Of a stretch of 33,864 bases of DNA, positions 7,504-14,462 are shown piece by piece. Made by a program: the position numbers and the translations under genes. The stretch lies in the NCBI RefSeq assembly GCF_035271705.1, contig NZ_DATERI010000059.1, forward strand, positions 1-33,864, given 5' to 3'. Within the stretch, counting starts at the first letter, position 1; every line of letters begins with the position of its first letter. Below the pieces are notes generated by a model, which did no database searches, was not told the origin of the DNA, and saw only the letters and a program-made list of their open reading frames with translations. This DNA is from Buttiauxella sp035271705 (GTDB lineage: Bacteria > Pseudomonadota > Gammaproteobacteria > Enterobacterales > Enterobacteriaceae).

Positions 7504-7624
7504 TTGCGAGAACATACTGTGAAATTACGGTGTTAGAGGCGCTTTGTTGGTGGAATGGTCGCCCCCCATCTCTTGTGGTACAGGATGGACGATAAATCGT
7601 CACTCCTTGAACGGAGCGGCCATC

Positions 7625-7695
7625 ATTAACCTTAAAACTATTGGCATCGATTTGGCAATTTGGCAAAAGAGGTTTTCCGAGCCAATCACCTCTGT
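7625..7695 (+). pseudogene. Remnant of an IS110-family transposase (N-terminus)
   Basis: One frame gives INLKTIGIDLA, the hallmark N-terminus of IS110/IS1111 transposases carrying the first catalytic Asp of the DEDD domain. At that point the octamer TTTGGCAA is tandemly duplicated (7651-7666); ignoring the second copy restores IGIDLAKEVF, the usual continuation, followed by a stop at 7696-7698. Nothing of the rest of the transposase is recognisable. The element is dead and its ends were not found. Confidence 0.5.
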
Positions 7696-7885
7696 TAGGT
7701 GGCCAAATTCAGTAAACCACTACAAAAAGGCCATTAACCGCTGAAGCTCTTTAATAGTCATAACTATTTCGTATGGCGCCAAAAGCATATCTATATTGCT
7801 GATATTCAATGATGCGTGTATTTCTTGTGCTGATGTTATGCATACAACACTTTCGCGAAATATCGCACCCCGGCTAATCAGGATT

Positions 7886-7908
7886 TCCCCTGTGTCGGGG
7901 ATTTTTTT
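7886..7908 (+). terminator. Orphan rho-independent terminator
   Basis: TCCCC-TGTGTC-GGGGA followed by seven T, oriented rightward. No intact rightward gene lies upstream between 7399 and 7885, so it ends either a lost gene or an unannotated small RNA. Confidence 0.65.
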
Positions 7909-7929
7909 GCAAAAATATTAACCAGGCGA

Positions 7930-8121
7930 ATGGCAAGTGAAGTATTCACCGACCTACAGGGTTCTGATATTGAAGACGCATTGAGCGATATTGAAGATGA
8001 GGAGGAGAACTGTCTAATCATGATAACGGGCAAACGTTCGAATTATTCAGTAAAACCGAAAACATTGGCTAATGTTATGGTGATACCTCTACATGGGGGA
8101 CTTTCGCAACATAAGGAATGA
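7930..8121 (+). CDS. Hypothetical short acidic protein (doubtful)
   Basis: A 63-codon open frame ending 3 bases before the lipoprotein start at 8125. The N-terminal half is acidic and low in complexity, encoded partly by a repeated GATATTGAAGA; the C-terminal half is basic/hydrophobic (KTLANVMVIPLHGG). No family recognised. The upstream AGG is only 3-4 bases from the ATG, a poor ribosome site. It could be a real gene translationally coupled to the lipoprotein, a gene fragment, or chance. Confidence 0.25.
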   Translation: MASEVFTDLQGSDIEDALSDIEDEEENCLIMITGKRSNYSVKPKTLANVMVIPLHGGLSQHKE

Positions 8122-8124
8122 ATA

Positions 8125-8472
8125 ATGTTTAATAAACTGTGTGTTATTACCGTGGCTAGTGTTCTTGTTGCAGGCTGCGCAACCCAGAATGATTTATCCC
8201 CACAAGAAAAGAAATATCAACGCGTCAATACCTCCGCACGTCAATGCGCAGAAGATGTAAAAAATAAAACCATCGAATTAACAGCCAAGGGAATGTCAAC
8301 GCATGTCCATTGGACGACCGTACAATATGTGTTCACAGGTTCAGATGGCAAAGAAAGCCTGCGCACAGTTGAGTACAGAACGTCGACAGTTCTGGATAAT
8401 GGCGCACCGGGGAGTGCCTGGAGGCAATGCATGCAAAATGAGGATGCGCTGGTACCGGAGTTAAAGTTCTGA
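8125..8472 (+). CDS. Putative lipoprotein of unknown function
   Basis: A 115-residue protein with a clear lipoprotein signal: short basic N-terminus, hydrophobic core and lipobox LVAGC with Cys18; Ala at +2 suggests outer-membrane sorting. The mature part has two further cysteines (in ARQCAEDV and WRQCMQNED) that could pair in the periplasm, and a central segment HVHWTTVQYVFTG followed by RTVEYRTSTVLDNG suggesting beta structure. I do not recognise the family. The ATG has a good AAGGA ribosome site seven bases upstream. It lies alone in the variable island, tail to tail with ycgN. Confidence 0.7.
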   Translation: MFNKLCVITVASVLVAGCATQNDLSPQEKKYQRVNTSARQCAEDVKNKTIELTAKGMSTHVHWTTVQYVFTGSDGKESLRTVEYRTSTVLDNGAPGSAWRQCMQNEDALVPELKF

Positions 8473-8525
8473 GTGTCGCCCTAGTCAATAGGGTGGCAAG
8501 ACAAAACTTCTTTCAAATCAATGCG

Positions 8526-8972
8526 TCAGTCGGCCCAATCAGGTTTGTTGAGTATATGCTCCTGCCAATCACGGACTTCAGATTCTTTAACCGCGATGTG
8601 TCGCACAGAAATACGTTCGCCGTGCATGGCGGCTTTAGATCCTGTCAGCAGTGGATGCCATGTCGGTAAATCTTTGCCTTCCGCCAACAGTCGATAAGCA
8701 CAAGTGTGCGGCAACCATTCGAAAGTCGGCAAATTGTCACGCGTGAGCTTGATACAGTCTGGCTCGTAGTCAAAGCGACGGGCATAATTTTTACACTGGC
8801 AGGTTTTGATGTTCAGTTGCTTACAGGCGACGTTGGTGAAATAAATTTCATCACTGTCTTCATCCATCAATTTATGCAAACAACACTGGCCGCAGCCATC
8901 GCAGAGAGATTCCCACTCCGCGTCAGTCATTTCGTCAAGAGTTTTGCACTGCCAGAACGGCGTTGTAGTCAT
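8526..8972 (-). CDS. ycgN: UPF0260 cysteine-cluster protein YcgN
   Basis: A 148-residue cytoplasmic protein matching E. coli YcgN. The family defining motif CxxCxxCC is at Cys24, Cys27, Cys30 and Cys31 (CDGCGQCC), followed by further conserved cysteines in NVACKQLNIKTCQCKNY; this pattern is annotated as a putative zinc- or iron-binding cluster. The C-terminal half, with GSKAAMHGERISVRHIAVKE, is also conserved. Biological function is not established. It follows ycgM in the same direction after 86 bases containing a strong hairpin, so cotranscription with ycgM is plausible but may be attenuated. The start ATG is preceded by GGGA with eight bases of spacing. Confidence 0.93.
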   Translation of the reverse strand: MTTTPFWQCKTLDEMTDAEWESLCDGCGQCCLHKLMDEDSDEIYFTNVACKQLNIKTCQCKNYARRFDYEPDCIKLTRDNLPTFEWLPHTCAYRLLAEGKDLPTWHPLLTGSKAAMHGERISVRHIAVKESEVRDWQEHILNKPDWAD

Positions 8973-9032
8973 GATGGTGTCCCGTAATAAAACAAGCGCA
9001 CCTTATAAACACTCTGAGCCGTAGATGCAAGT

Positions 9033-9054
9033 TTTGCCGCCCGTAGGCGGCAAA
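9033..9054. terminator. Hairpin between ycgM and ycgN
   Basis: Perfect 9-bp arms TTTGCCGCC/GGCGGCAAA with a 4-base loop (TACG in the leftward transcript), just past the ycgM stop. There is no T-run beyond the stem, so it may act as a partial terminator or as a processing/stability element. Confidence 0.5.
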
Positions 9055-9058
9055 TTGA

Positions 9059-9718
9059 TTATAGTACGCGGGTGGTCAGACTATGGTTAGCAAAGCTAAC
9101 TTCGAGTTCATCACCGCTGTTCAGCGGCCCAACGCCTTCCGGGGTGCCAGTGAGAATGACATCTCCAGCACGCAAGGTGAAGAATTGGCTCATATAGGCA
9201 ATTAACGGTACGATCTTGTGGATCATATCGGAAGTACTGCCTTGTTGGCGGATTTCGCCATTGATCTTTAAGCCAATCGTCGCATTTTGCGGATCGCCGC
9301 TAAATTCACTGGCGGGAATAAAACCAGAAATCGGGCACGAATTATCGAACCCTTTGGCCTTTTCCCACGGCTGGCCTGCTTTTTTCAGTTTGCCTTGTAA
9401 ATCGCGCAACGTAAGATCAAGTGCGACTCCGTATCCCGCAATCGCCTTGGTCACATGCTCTTGCGTTGCCTTTCTCAAGGTTGAACCAATCAGAATCGCC
9501 AACTCTACTTCATGGTGTACGGAACCGAGACCCTGTGGCAGAACCAACGGTTGACGAATATCGCACAGCGCACTTTCAGGTTTAATGAACAACACCGGTT
9601 CGTCTGGCGTCGCACTCCCCATCTCTTTGATATGCTTTGCGTAGTTACTCCCTACACACACTACTTTGCTGACCGGAAAATCCAGCAGCGCACCCTGCCA
9701 ATTATGATGCTGATACAT
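9059..9718 (-). CDS. ycgM: Fumarylacetoacetate hydrolase family protein YcgM
   Basis: A 219-residue cytoplasmic metal-dependent enzyme of the FAH superfamily; relatives hydrolyse or decarboxylate acylpyruvates and oxaloacetate. The E-x-E metal motif appears in SVHHEVELAILIG (about residues 68-80), a further Asp in GVALDLTLRDLQ, and the catalytic-lid and substrate stretches KGFDNSCPISGF and TGTPEGVGPL are present. True substrate of YcgM is not certain from sequence. Start ATG with an AGAGGAAAG ribosome region. Leftward unit with ycgN downstream; the transglycosylase gene lies just upstream in the same orientation, 78 bases away. Confidence 0.93.
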   Translation of the reverse strand: MYQHHNWQGALLDFPVSKVVCVGSNYAKHIKEMGSATPDEPVLFIKPESALCDIRQPLVLPQGLGSVHHEVELAILIGSTLRKATQEHVTKAIAGYGVALDLTLRDLQGKLKKAGQPWEKAKGFDNSCPISGFIPASEFSGDPQNATIGLKINGEIRQQGSTSDMIHKIVPLIAYMSQFFTLRAGDVILTGTPEGVGPLNSGDELEVSFANHSLTTRVL

Positions 9719-9796
9719 GCCTTTCCTCTGCGTCGTTGTGTTAATTGCATTTGATACTAGAGAAAAAAAACGCCACTGAATACTAATGAATCTAGG

Positions 9797-10867
9797 TTAT
9801 TTTGCGATTGCATCTGCCATCATGCTGATGCTTATCGCAAAGTAATAAGAACGGTTCCAGCGCATAATCGTGCGGAAATTGTTGTAGACCAGGAATGAGC
9901 GCCCTTGATTGTCATCCGGCGTCACAATCCACGCTTTTCGCTTAGACACGTGCAACGGTGTTCCGTCTTTTTGCGTGATGCCCAATTGCTGCCACTGGCT
10001 GACGGTTTTCCCTTGGTTGGTTTTCGTCCCTGCCAGTGCGCTATCGAAACCTTTTGGTAACGTGATTTCTTTGCCCCACGAGCCCCCCGCTTTCCAGCCT
10101 TCAGATTTCAGGTAATTAGCGGTGGAGGCAAAAACATCGCTGGTGTTAGTCCAGATATCAATTTTTCCGTCACCATCGCCATCAGCACCGTAGTGAAGAT
10201 ATGACGTTGGCATAAACTGGCTTTGCCCCATCGCGCCCGCCCACGAGCCTTTCAGCTCTTCTACTTTGATATGTCCCTGGTCGAGGATTTTTAAAGACGC
10301 AATCAACTCTTTGGTGAAAAAGGCTTCACGTCGCCCTTCAAAAGCGAGGGTTGCAAGGGCAGAGATGATGTCCTCTTTCCCCTGTATTTCACCAAAATGA
10401 CTTTCCATCGCCCACAGCGCCACAATGTACTGGCTTTGTACACCAGTCCGGTTACTGATTTGGTTTAACTCACGTTTATGTTGCTGATACTGCGCGCGCG
10501 CTGTTTCAACCTTTTCCGGTGTGATGACCCGATCCAGGTACTCATCAAGCATGATTTTCTTTTCAAGCTGGTTCTGGTCAGACTTTATGACCCGATCAAC
10601 AAAATGAACGTTTGCGAAGGCGCTGGTAATGGTGCTGTCGCTGATACCCTGTGCCCTGGCCTGGGTTTTAAGGGTTTCAACAAAAGCGGGAAATTCGGCG
10701 GGATTACGCCCTTGCTGAGCAAGTGTTGTTGGCGCAGGTTTAGCCTCAGGCTGCGGCGCAATCGGTGTGTTAACAAGGGATTGCACCGGTGTATCGGCGG
10801 CTGTAGCGCTTAAACTGCTAAGCATAAAGGCGATGACCGTTAAACAAATTGCTGGAGTCTTCATCAT
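9797..10867 (-). CDS. MltB-type lytic murein transglycosylase
   Basis: Cleaves peptidoglycan glycan strands to 1,6-anhydromuropeptides. 356 residues: a Sec signal peptide (about 1-23, ending LSATAA), a Pro/Ala-rich linker, then the MltB-like SLT_2 catalytic domain. The catalytic Glu is Glu155 in WAMESHFG, followed by GQSQFMPTSYLHYGADGDGD, the usual substrate- and calcium-site region. No lipobox is present, so it is a soluble periplasmic form rather than the lipoprotein MltB; a paralogue at this place exists in Salmonella-like genomes but not in E. coli K-12, as I recall. Two tandem ATGs occur; GGGGA fits the second better, giving 355 residues. Independent of the divergent minCDE. Confidence 0.92.
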   Translation of the reverse strand: MMKTPAICLTVIAFMLSSLSATAADTPVQSLVNTPIAPQPEAKPAPTTLAQQGRNPAEFPAFVETLKTQARAQGISDSTITSAFANVHFVDRVIKSDQNQLEKKIMLDEYLDRVITPEKVETARAQYQQHKRELNQISNRTGVQSQYIVALWAMESHFGEIQGKEDIISALATLAFEGRREAFFTKELIASLKILDQGHIKVEELKGSWAGAMGQSQFMPTSYLHYGADGDGDGKIDIWTNTSDVFASTANYLKSEGWKAGGSWGKEITLPKGFDSALAGTKTNQGKTVSQWQQLGITQKDGTPLHVSKRKAWIVTPDDNQGRSFLVYNNFRTIMRWNRSYYFAISISMMADAIAK

Positions 10868-10938
10868 TTTCCCCGCGGTGATTTGTTCTAAATATCATCT
10901 ACCTTTATGTTAGGAAAGATTTGGCACTAGTCTGAAAC

Positions 10939-11214
10939 TTATTTTTTCGGACTATTTTCGAGGTGCATTTTTAGCAAACTTTCTGGGGGTGGTGGCAATT
11001 GCAAATAATAGCCTTCATCTTTAAGAGCTTGTTTTACTTTTTCGATATCGGCACTGGCCAGTTTTTTACTCCCATCAAGCGGTAATAACATCGCCAATTG
11101 GGGCACGCCAAAACCTTGCATCAATTCTTCAGGAACTCGAGAGAAATCGTCTTTTTTTTCGACATAAAGATATGTCTGGTCACGCTTGCTACTTCTGTAG
11201 ATCACACAAAACAT
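10939..11214 (-). CDS. ycgL: YcgL domain protein
   Basis: A 91-residue cytoplasmic protein with the YcgL fold (DUF709). Conserved family stretches are CVIYRSSKRDQTYLYVEKKD, FSRVPEELMQGFG and LKDEGYYLQLPPPPESLL. No biochemical function is established. It lies divergently from minCDE, its normal place in enterobacteria, and the start ATG is preceded by a weak GAG ribosome site and an A-run. It could share a promoter region with minC. The E. coli product is annotated with a longer N-terminus by some; here the start at MFCVIYRSS agrees with the domain boundary. Confidence 0.92.
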   Translation of the reverse strand: MFCVIYRSSKRDQTYLYVEKKDDFSRVPEELMQGFGVPQLAMLLPLDGSKKLASADIEKVKQALKDEGYYLQLPPPPESLLKMHLENSPKK

Positions 11215-11245
11215 TTTTTTTACTCTATTTTCGCCAGATGGTGGC

Positions 11246-11312
11246 TTGCCTGAATATACCTGTGACTATAACATGCCAGATGTACTTCGGAATATCGTCC
11301 CACACGAGTGGG
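11246..11312 (+). promoter_or_regulatory. Candidate minC promoter and leader hairpin
   Basis: TTGCCT at 11246-11251 and TATAAC at 11267-11272 resemble -35 and -10 elements but are only 15 bases apart, so this is tentative. Downstream, CCCAC-ACGA-GTGGG at 11299-11312 can form a small hairpin in the minC leader. Confidence 0.3.
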
Positions 11313-11340
11313 GATTAAAACTGAATTGAGTAAGGCCAGG

Positions 11341-12048
11341 ATGTCAAACACGCCAATCGAGTTAAAAGGCAGCAGTTTTACCTTATCAGTGCTTCATTTA
11401 CATGATGCACAACCCGAGGTGATCCTCCAGGCCCTTCAGGAAAAAGTATCCCAGGCTCCAGCTTTTCTGAAAAATGCACCGGTGGTGGTGAATGTTGCCA
11501 GTCTCGAGGGTTCAGTTGACTGGAAAAAAGTCCAGCAAGCCGTGGTCTCTTCCGGTTTGAGAGTCGTCGGTATTAGTGGCTGTAAGAACGAAGCGTTGAA
11601 AATAGAAATTGAGCGCGCCGGCTTGCCACTTCTGACAGAAGGGAAAGAAAAAAATTCACGTGCTTATGCCGAGCCCGTTGAAGTTGCAGCACCTGCAGAG
11701 CCAATTGTTAATTCGGTCACAAAAACGCGTTTAATTGATGCTCCTGTTCGTTCGGGTCAGCGCATTTATGCACCAAACTGTGATTTGATTATCACCAATC
11801 ACGTCAGTGCCGGTGCAGAACTTATAGCTGATGGTAATATTCATGTTTACGGCATGATGCGTGGCCGTGCCCTGGCGGGTGCCAGCGGCGATCGTGATGC
11901 ACAAATATTCTGTACAAATCTTGCTGCTGAGCTGGTCTCAATAGCGGGTGAATACTGGCTGAGTGATCAAATACCGGCCGATTATTATGGGAAAGCAGCC
12001 CGCCTGAGTTTGGCCAGTGGAGCTCTCTCCGTTCAACCTTTAAATTAA
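11341..12048 (+). CDS. minC: Septum site-determining protein MinC
   Basis: Inhibitor of FtsZ ring assembly, recruited to the membrane by MinD. 235 residues: N-terminal FtsZ-inhibiting domain (about 1-105), an Ala/Pro-rich linker (about 110-132), and the C-terminal beta-helix dimer domain that binds MinD, with the conserved RSGQRIYAPNCDLIITNHVS, GMMRGRALAGASGD and IFCTNLAAELVSIAGEYW. The ATG giving MSNTPIELKG was chosen by homology with E. coli and an AAGG ribosome site; an in-frame ATG 11 codons upstream lacks support. First gene of minCDE, 24 bases before minD. Confidence 0.96.
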   Translation: MSNTPIELKGSSFTLSVLHLHDAQPEVILQALQEKVSQAPAFLKNAPVVVNVASLEGSVDWKKVQQAVVSSGLRVVGISGCKNEALKIEIERAGLPLLTEGKEKNSRAYAEPVEVAAPAEPIVNSVTKTRLIDAPVRSGQRIYAPNCDLIITNHVSAGAELIADGNIHVYGMMRGRALAGASGDRDAQIFCTNLAAELVSIAGEYWLSDQIPADYYGKAARLSLASGALSVQPLN

Positions 12049-12072
12049 GCCCTTTTAACAAGGAATTCCTTT

Positions 12073-12885
12073 ATGGCACGCATTATTGTTGTTACATCGG
12101 GTAAAGGGGGCGTCGGTAAGACCACGTCCAGCGCGGCCATCGCTACGGGTTTGGCCCAAAAGGGGAGAAAAACCGTCGTCATTGATTTTGATATCGGCTT
12201 ACGTAACCTTGACTTGATCATGGGCTGCGAGCGTCGTGTGGTATACGATTTCGTTAACGTTATTCAAGGTGACGCCACATTAAATCAGGCGTTAATCAGA
12301 GATAAGCGCACCGAGCAGCTCTATATTCTCCCGGCATCACAAACTCGCGATAAAGACGCACTCACCCGCGAAGGTGTCGCGAAAGTGCTTGAAGACCTGA
12401 AAAATATGGACTTCGAATTTATCGTTTGTGATTCCCCAGCAGGTATCGAAACGGGTGCATTAATGGCGCTCTATTTCGCTGATGAAGCGGTTATCACGAC
12501 TAACCCTGAAGTTTCATCAGTGCGCGATTCGGACCGCATCCTCGGCATTCTTTCTTCTAAATCTCGCCGTGCAGAAAACGGCGAAGCACCGATTAAAGAA
12601 CACCTGCTGCTGACTCGCTACAACCCGGGTCGTGTTAATCGCGGCGACATGCTAAGCATGGAAGATGTGCTGGAAATCCTACGCATCCCATTGGTTGGGG
12701 TTATCCCAGAAGATCAATCGGTTCTACGTGCGTCAAACCAAGGTGAGCCGGTCATTCTTGACCAAGAGGCTGACGCAGGTAAAGCTTACGCAGATACTGT
12801 TGAGCGCCTGCTTGGCGAAGAAATCCCTTTCCGCTTCATTGAAGAAGAGAAGAAAGGCTTCCTCAAACGTCTGTTCGGAGGATAA
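12073..12885 (+). CDS. minD: Septum site-determining protein MinD, ATPase
   Basis: Membrane-cycling ParA-type ATPase of 270 residues that recruits MinC and is released from the membrane by MinE, producing pole-to-pole oscillation. The deviant Walker A motif GKGGVGKT is at residues 10-17, switch regions include DFDIGLRNLDLIMG and DSPAGIETGA, and the C-terminal amphipathic membrane-targeting helix is KKGFLKRLFGG. The ribosome site AAGG lies in the palindrome AAGGAATTCCTT (12060-12071), which could fold on itself. The final two Gly codons (GGAGGA) double as the ribosome site of minE, coupling the two genes. Confidence 0.98.
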   Translation: MARIIVVTSGKGGVGKTTSSAAIATGLAQKGRKTVVIDFDIGLRNLDLIMGCERRVVYDFVNVIQGDATLNQALIRDKRTEQLYILPASQTRDKDALTREGVAKVLEDLKNMDFEFIVCDSPAGIETGALMALYFADEAVITTNPEVSSVRDSDRILGILSSKSRRAENGEAPIKEHLLLTRYNPGRVNRGDMLSMEDVLEILRIPLVGVIPEDQSVLRASNQGEPVILDQEADAGKAYADTVERLLGEEIPFRFIEEEKKGFLKRLFGG

Positions 12886-12888
12886 GTT

Positions 12889-13167
12889 ATGGCATTACTA
12901 GACTTTTTTCTCTCACGGAAAAAGAACACCGCCAACATTGCAAAAGAACGTCTGCAAATTATCGTCGCAGAACGTCGCCGTGGTGATAGTGAACCTCATT
13001 ATTTGCCGCAGCTAAAACGCGATATTCTGGAAGTGATTTGCAAATACGTAAAAATCGACCCAGAGATGCTAACTGTCGTTCTCGATCAAAAAGATGATGA
13101 TATTTCTGTTCTGGAACTTAACGTGACGTTGCCAGAGACTCAGGAAGCCACCACCAAATCGGCTTAG
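12889..13167 (+). CDS. minE: Cell division topological specificity factor MinE
   Basis: Stimulates the MinD ATPase and confines MinCD to the poles. 92 residues, slightly longer than the 88 of E. coli because of the C-terminal tail ATTKSA. The N-terminal amphipathic membrane sequence MALLDFFLSRKK, the MinD-contact helix NIAKERLQIIVAERRR, and the topological-specificity domain (about 32-92, LPQLKRDILEVICKYVKIDP) are intact. Starts 3 bases after minD, using GGAGGA within the end of minD. Last gene of the operon, followed by a terminator. Confidence 0.97.
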   Translation: MALLDFFLSRKKNTANIAKERLQIIVAERRRGDSEPHYLPQLKRDILEVICKYVKIDPEMLTVVLDQKDDDISVLELNVTLPETQEATTKSA

Positions 13168-13179
13168 TCGACACTGTCG

Positions 13180-13219
13180 AAATAAACCCCTGGAATGACC
13201 CTGGGGTTTATTTATTTTT
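13180..13219. terminator. Bidirectional terminator, minE / rnd
   Basis: Perfect 11-bp stem AAATAAACCCC/GGGGTTTATTT, loop of 12 bases, then ATTTTTA to the right. It separates the convergent minCDE and rnd transcripts and marks the junction of two blocks that are far apart in E. coli K-12. Confidence 0.85.
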
Positions 13220-13270
13220 ACGCTCTGACATTCTGAGTAATACAGATTATTCTTAATCGTACTGCGTATA

Positions 13271-14392
13271 TTAATAATCTGCCAAAAGCGTTTTTAACGT
13301 CTCACCCATTACTCGGCCACGCCATCCACTGATTAATTCAGGTTGTGTCGCTTGCGATTTTAATTGCCAGTGCCAATTTAACAATTGGTTAATTTGCCGA
13401 CGCGAAGCAAGTAATTCAACACTCAGTCCACACGTCTCACTCACTTGCTGCACCAGCGCTTTAATCGCTTTAAATACGCGGCGATAACCCGGCATATCAA
13501 CCAGATTACTTAAGGGTTCTGGTAATTCATCATCGGATAGCGCCTGTGCTTCAACGACCATCGCCAGCAATGCTTTGCCGTGGAAACGGATTTCGCTACC
13601 GCTCAGGCCAAGATGTTCCAGTTCACCCAACGAACCCGGCATGTAACGCGCGACCTGCCACAGGTGCTCTTCGCGTACCACGAAATTAACAGCCATATCA
13701 CGTTCACGCGCTTTTCGCAGGCGCCACGAGGCCAGTTTCTTCAGACAAGCCAACTGACGCGTTCTTAACTGCCATGCGTTACCGATTTCACGCCAGGCTT
13801 CTTCGGGATCCAGTACATCCTGGCGACGACCCGCCATTAAGTTACATTCGTCCAGCGCCGCCTCCATCCAACCTGCGGCTTGTGTCTCTTCCATCAACTT
13901 ATGCGCAATTGGCAACAGATAAAGTACGTCTGCGGCAGCATAGTCACACTGGCGCTCGGTGAGTGGGCGCGCAAGCCAATCGGTACGTGATTCACTTTTA
14001 TCCAACGCAATGCCCGTGAAGGACTCAACGAGAGTGGCAAACCCACAAGAGAGTGGGCGTCCACTAAACGCCGCCAGAATCTGCGTATCAATAAACGGAT
14101 CGGGGAGCATGCCAAACGCATTGAGGAACACTTCCAGATCTTCACTCCCTGCATGCAGGAATTTAATCACCGCTTTATCTTGCAGTAGCGCTTTAAACGG
14201 TGACCAGTCAGTAATCGTTAGCGGGTCGATAAGCGAAGCGGTCTCACCGTCGTACAACTGAATCAAACCCAGTTGCGGATAGTAAGTACGGGTGCGTACA
14301 AATTCGGTATCCAGCGCAATGGCTGGGAAATGACGTGCCGCCTCGCACACAGTGGCAAGGGCTTCATCGGTAATAATCATTTGGTAAGTCAA
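13271..14392 (-). CDS. rnd: Ribonuclease D
   Basis: 3'-5' exoribonuclease that trims the 3' ends of tRNA and other small stable RNA precursors. 373 residues from a TTG start, against 375 in E. coli, which also starts with UUG. DEDD motifs: Asp28 and Glu30 in ALDTEFVRT, Asp in HAGSEDLEVF, and YAAADVLYL; two HRDC domains follow from about residue 210. The TTG was chosen because homology begins exactly there (TYQMI) and AAGAG sits seven bases upstream; the open frame continues upstream through the fadD terminator and is not coding. As in E. coli, the ribosome site lies just after the U-run of the fadD terminator, a U-rich context reported to be needed for rnd translation. Confidence 0.95.
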   Translation of the reverse strand: MTYQMIITDEALATVCEAARHFPAIALDTEFVRTRTYYPQLGLIQLYDGETASLIDPLTITDWSPFKALLQDKAVIKFLHAGSEDLEVFLNAFGMLPDPFIDTQILAAFSGRPLSCGFATLVESFTGIALDKSESRTDWLARPLTERQCDYAAADVLYLLPIAHKLMEETQAAGWMEAALDECNLMAGRRQDVLDPEEAWREIGNAWQLRTRQLACLKKLASWRLRKARERDMAVNFVVREEHLWQVARYMPGSLGELEHLGLSGSEIRFHGKALLAMVVEAQALSDDELPEPLSNLVDMPGYRRVFKAIKALVQQVSETCGLSVELLASRRQINQLLNWHWQLKSQATQPELISGWRGRVMGETLKTLLADY

Positions 14393-14419
14393 ATTCAGTT
14401 CTCTTAGGTTTGCGCCCAT

Positions 14420-14443
14420 AAAAAACGCCGGCAGACCGGCGTT
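14420..14443 (-). terminator. fadD rho-independent terminator
   Basis: In the leftward transcript AACGCCGG-TCTG-CCGGCGTT followed by six T in total, between the fadD stop and the rnd start. It terminates fadD and may supply the U-rich segment before the rnd ribosome site. Confidence 0.9.
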
Positions 14444-14462
14444 AGGGCGACTGACTCGGAGC

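Noticed and set aside
11308..11340. Upstream in-frame start for minC
   Set aside because: It lies in the leader hairpin, without a ribosome site, and E. coli MinC starts at MSNTPIELKG.
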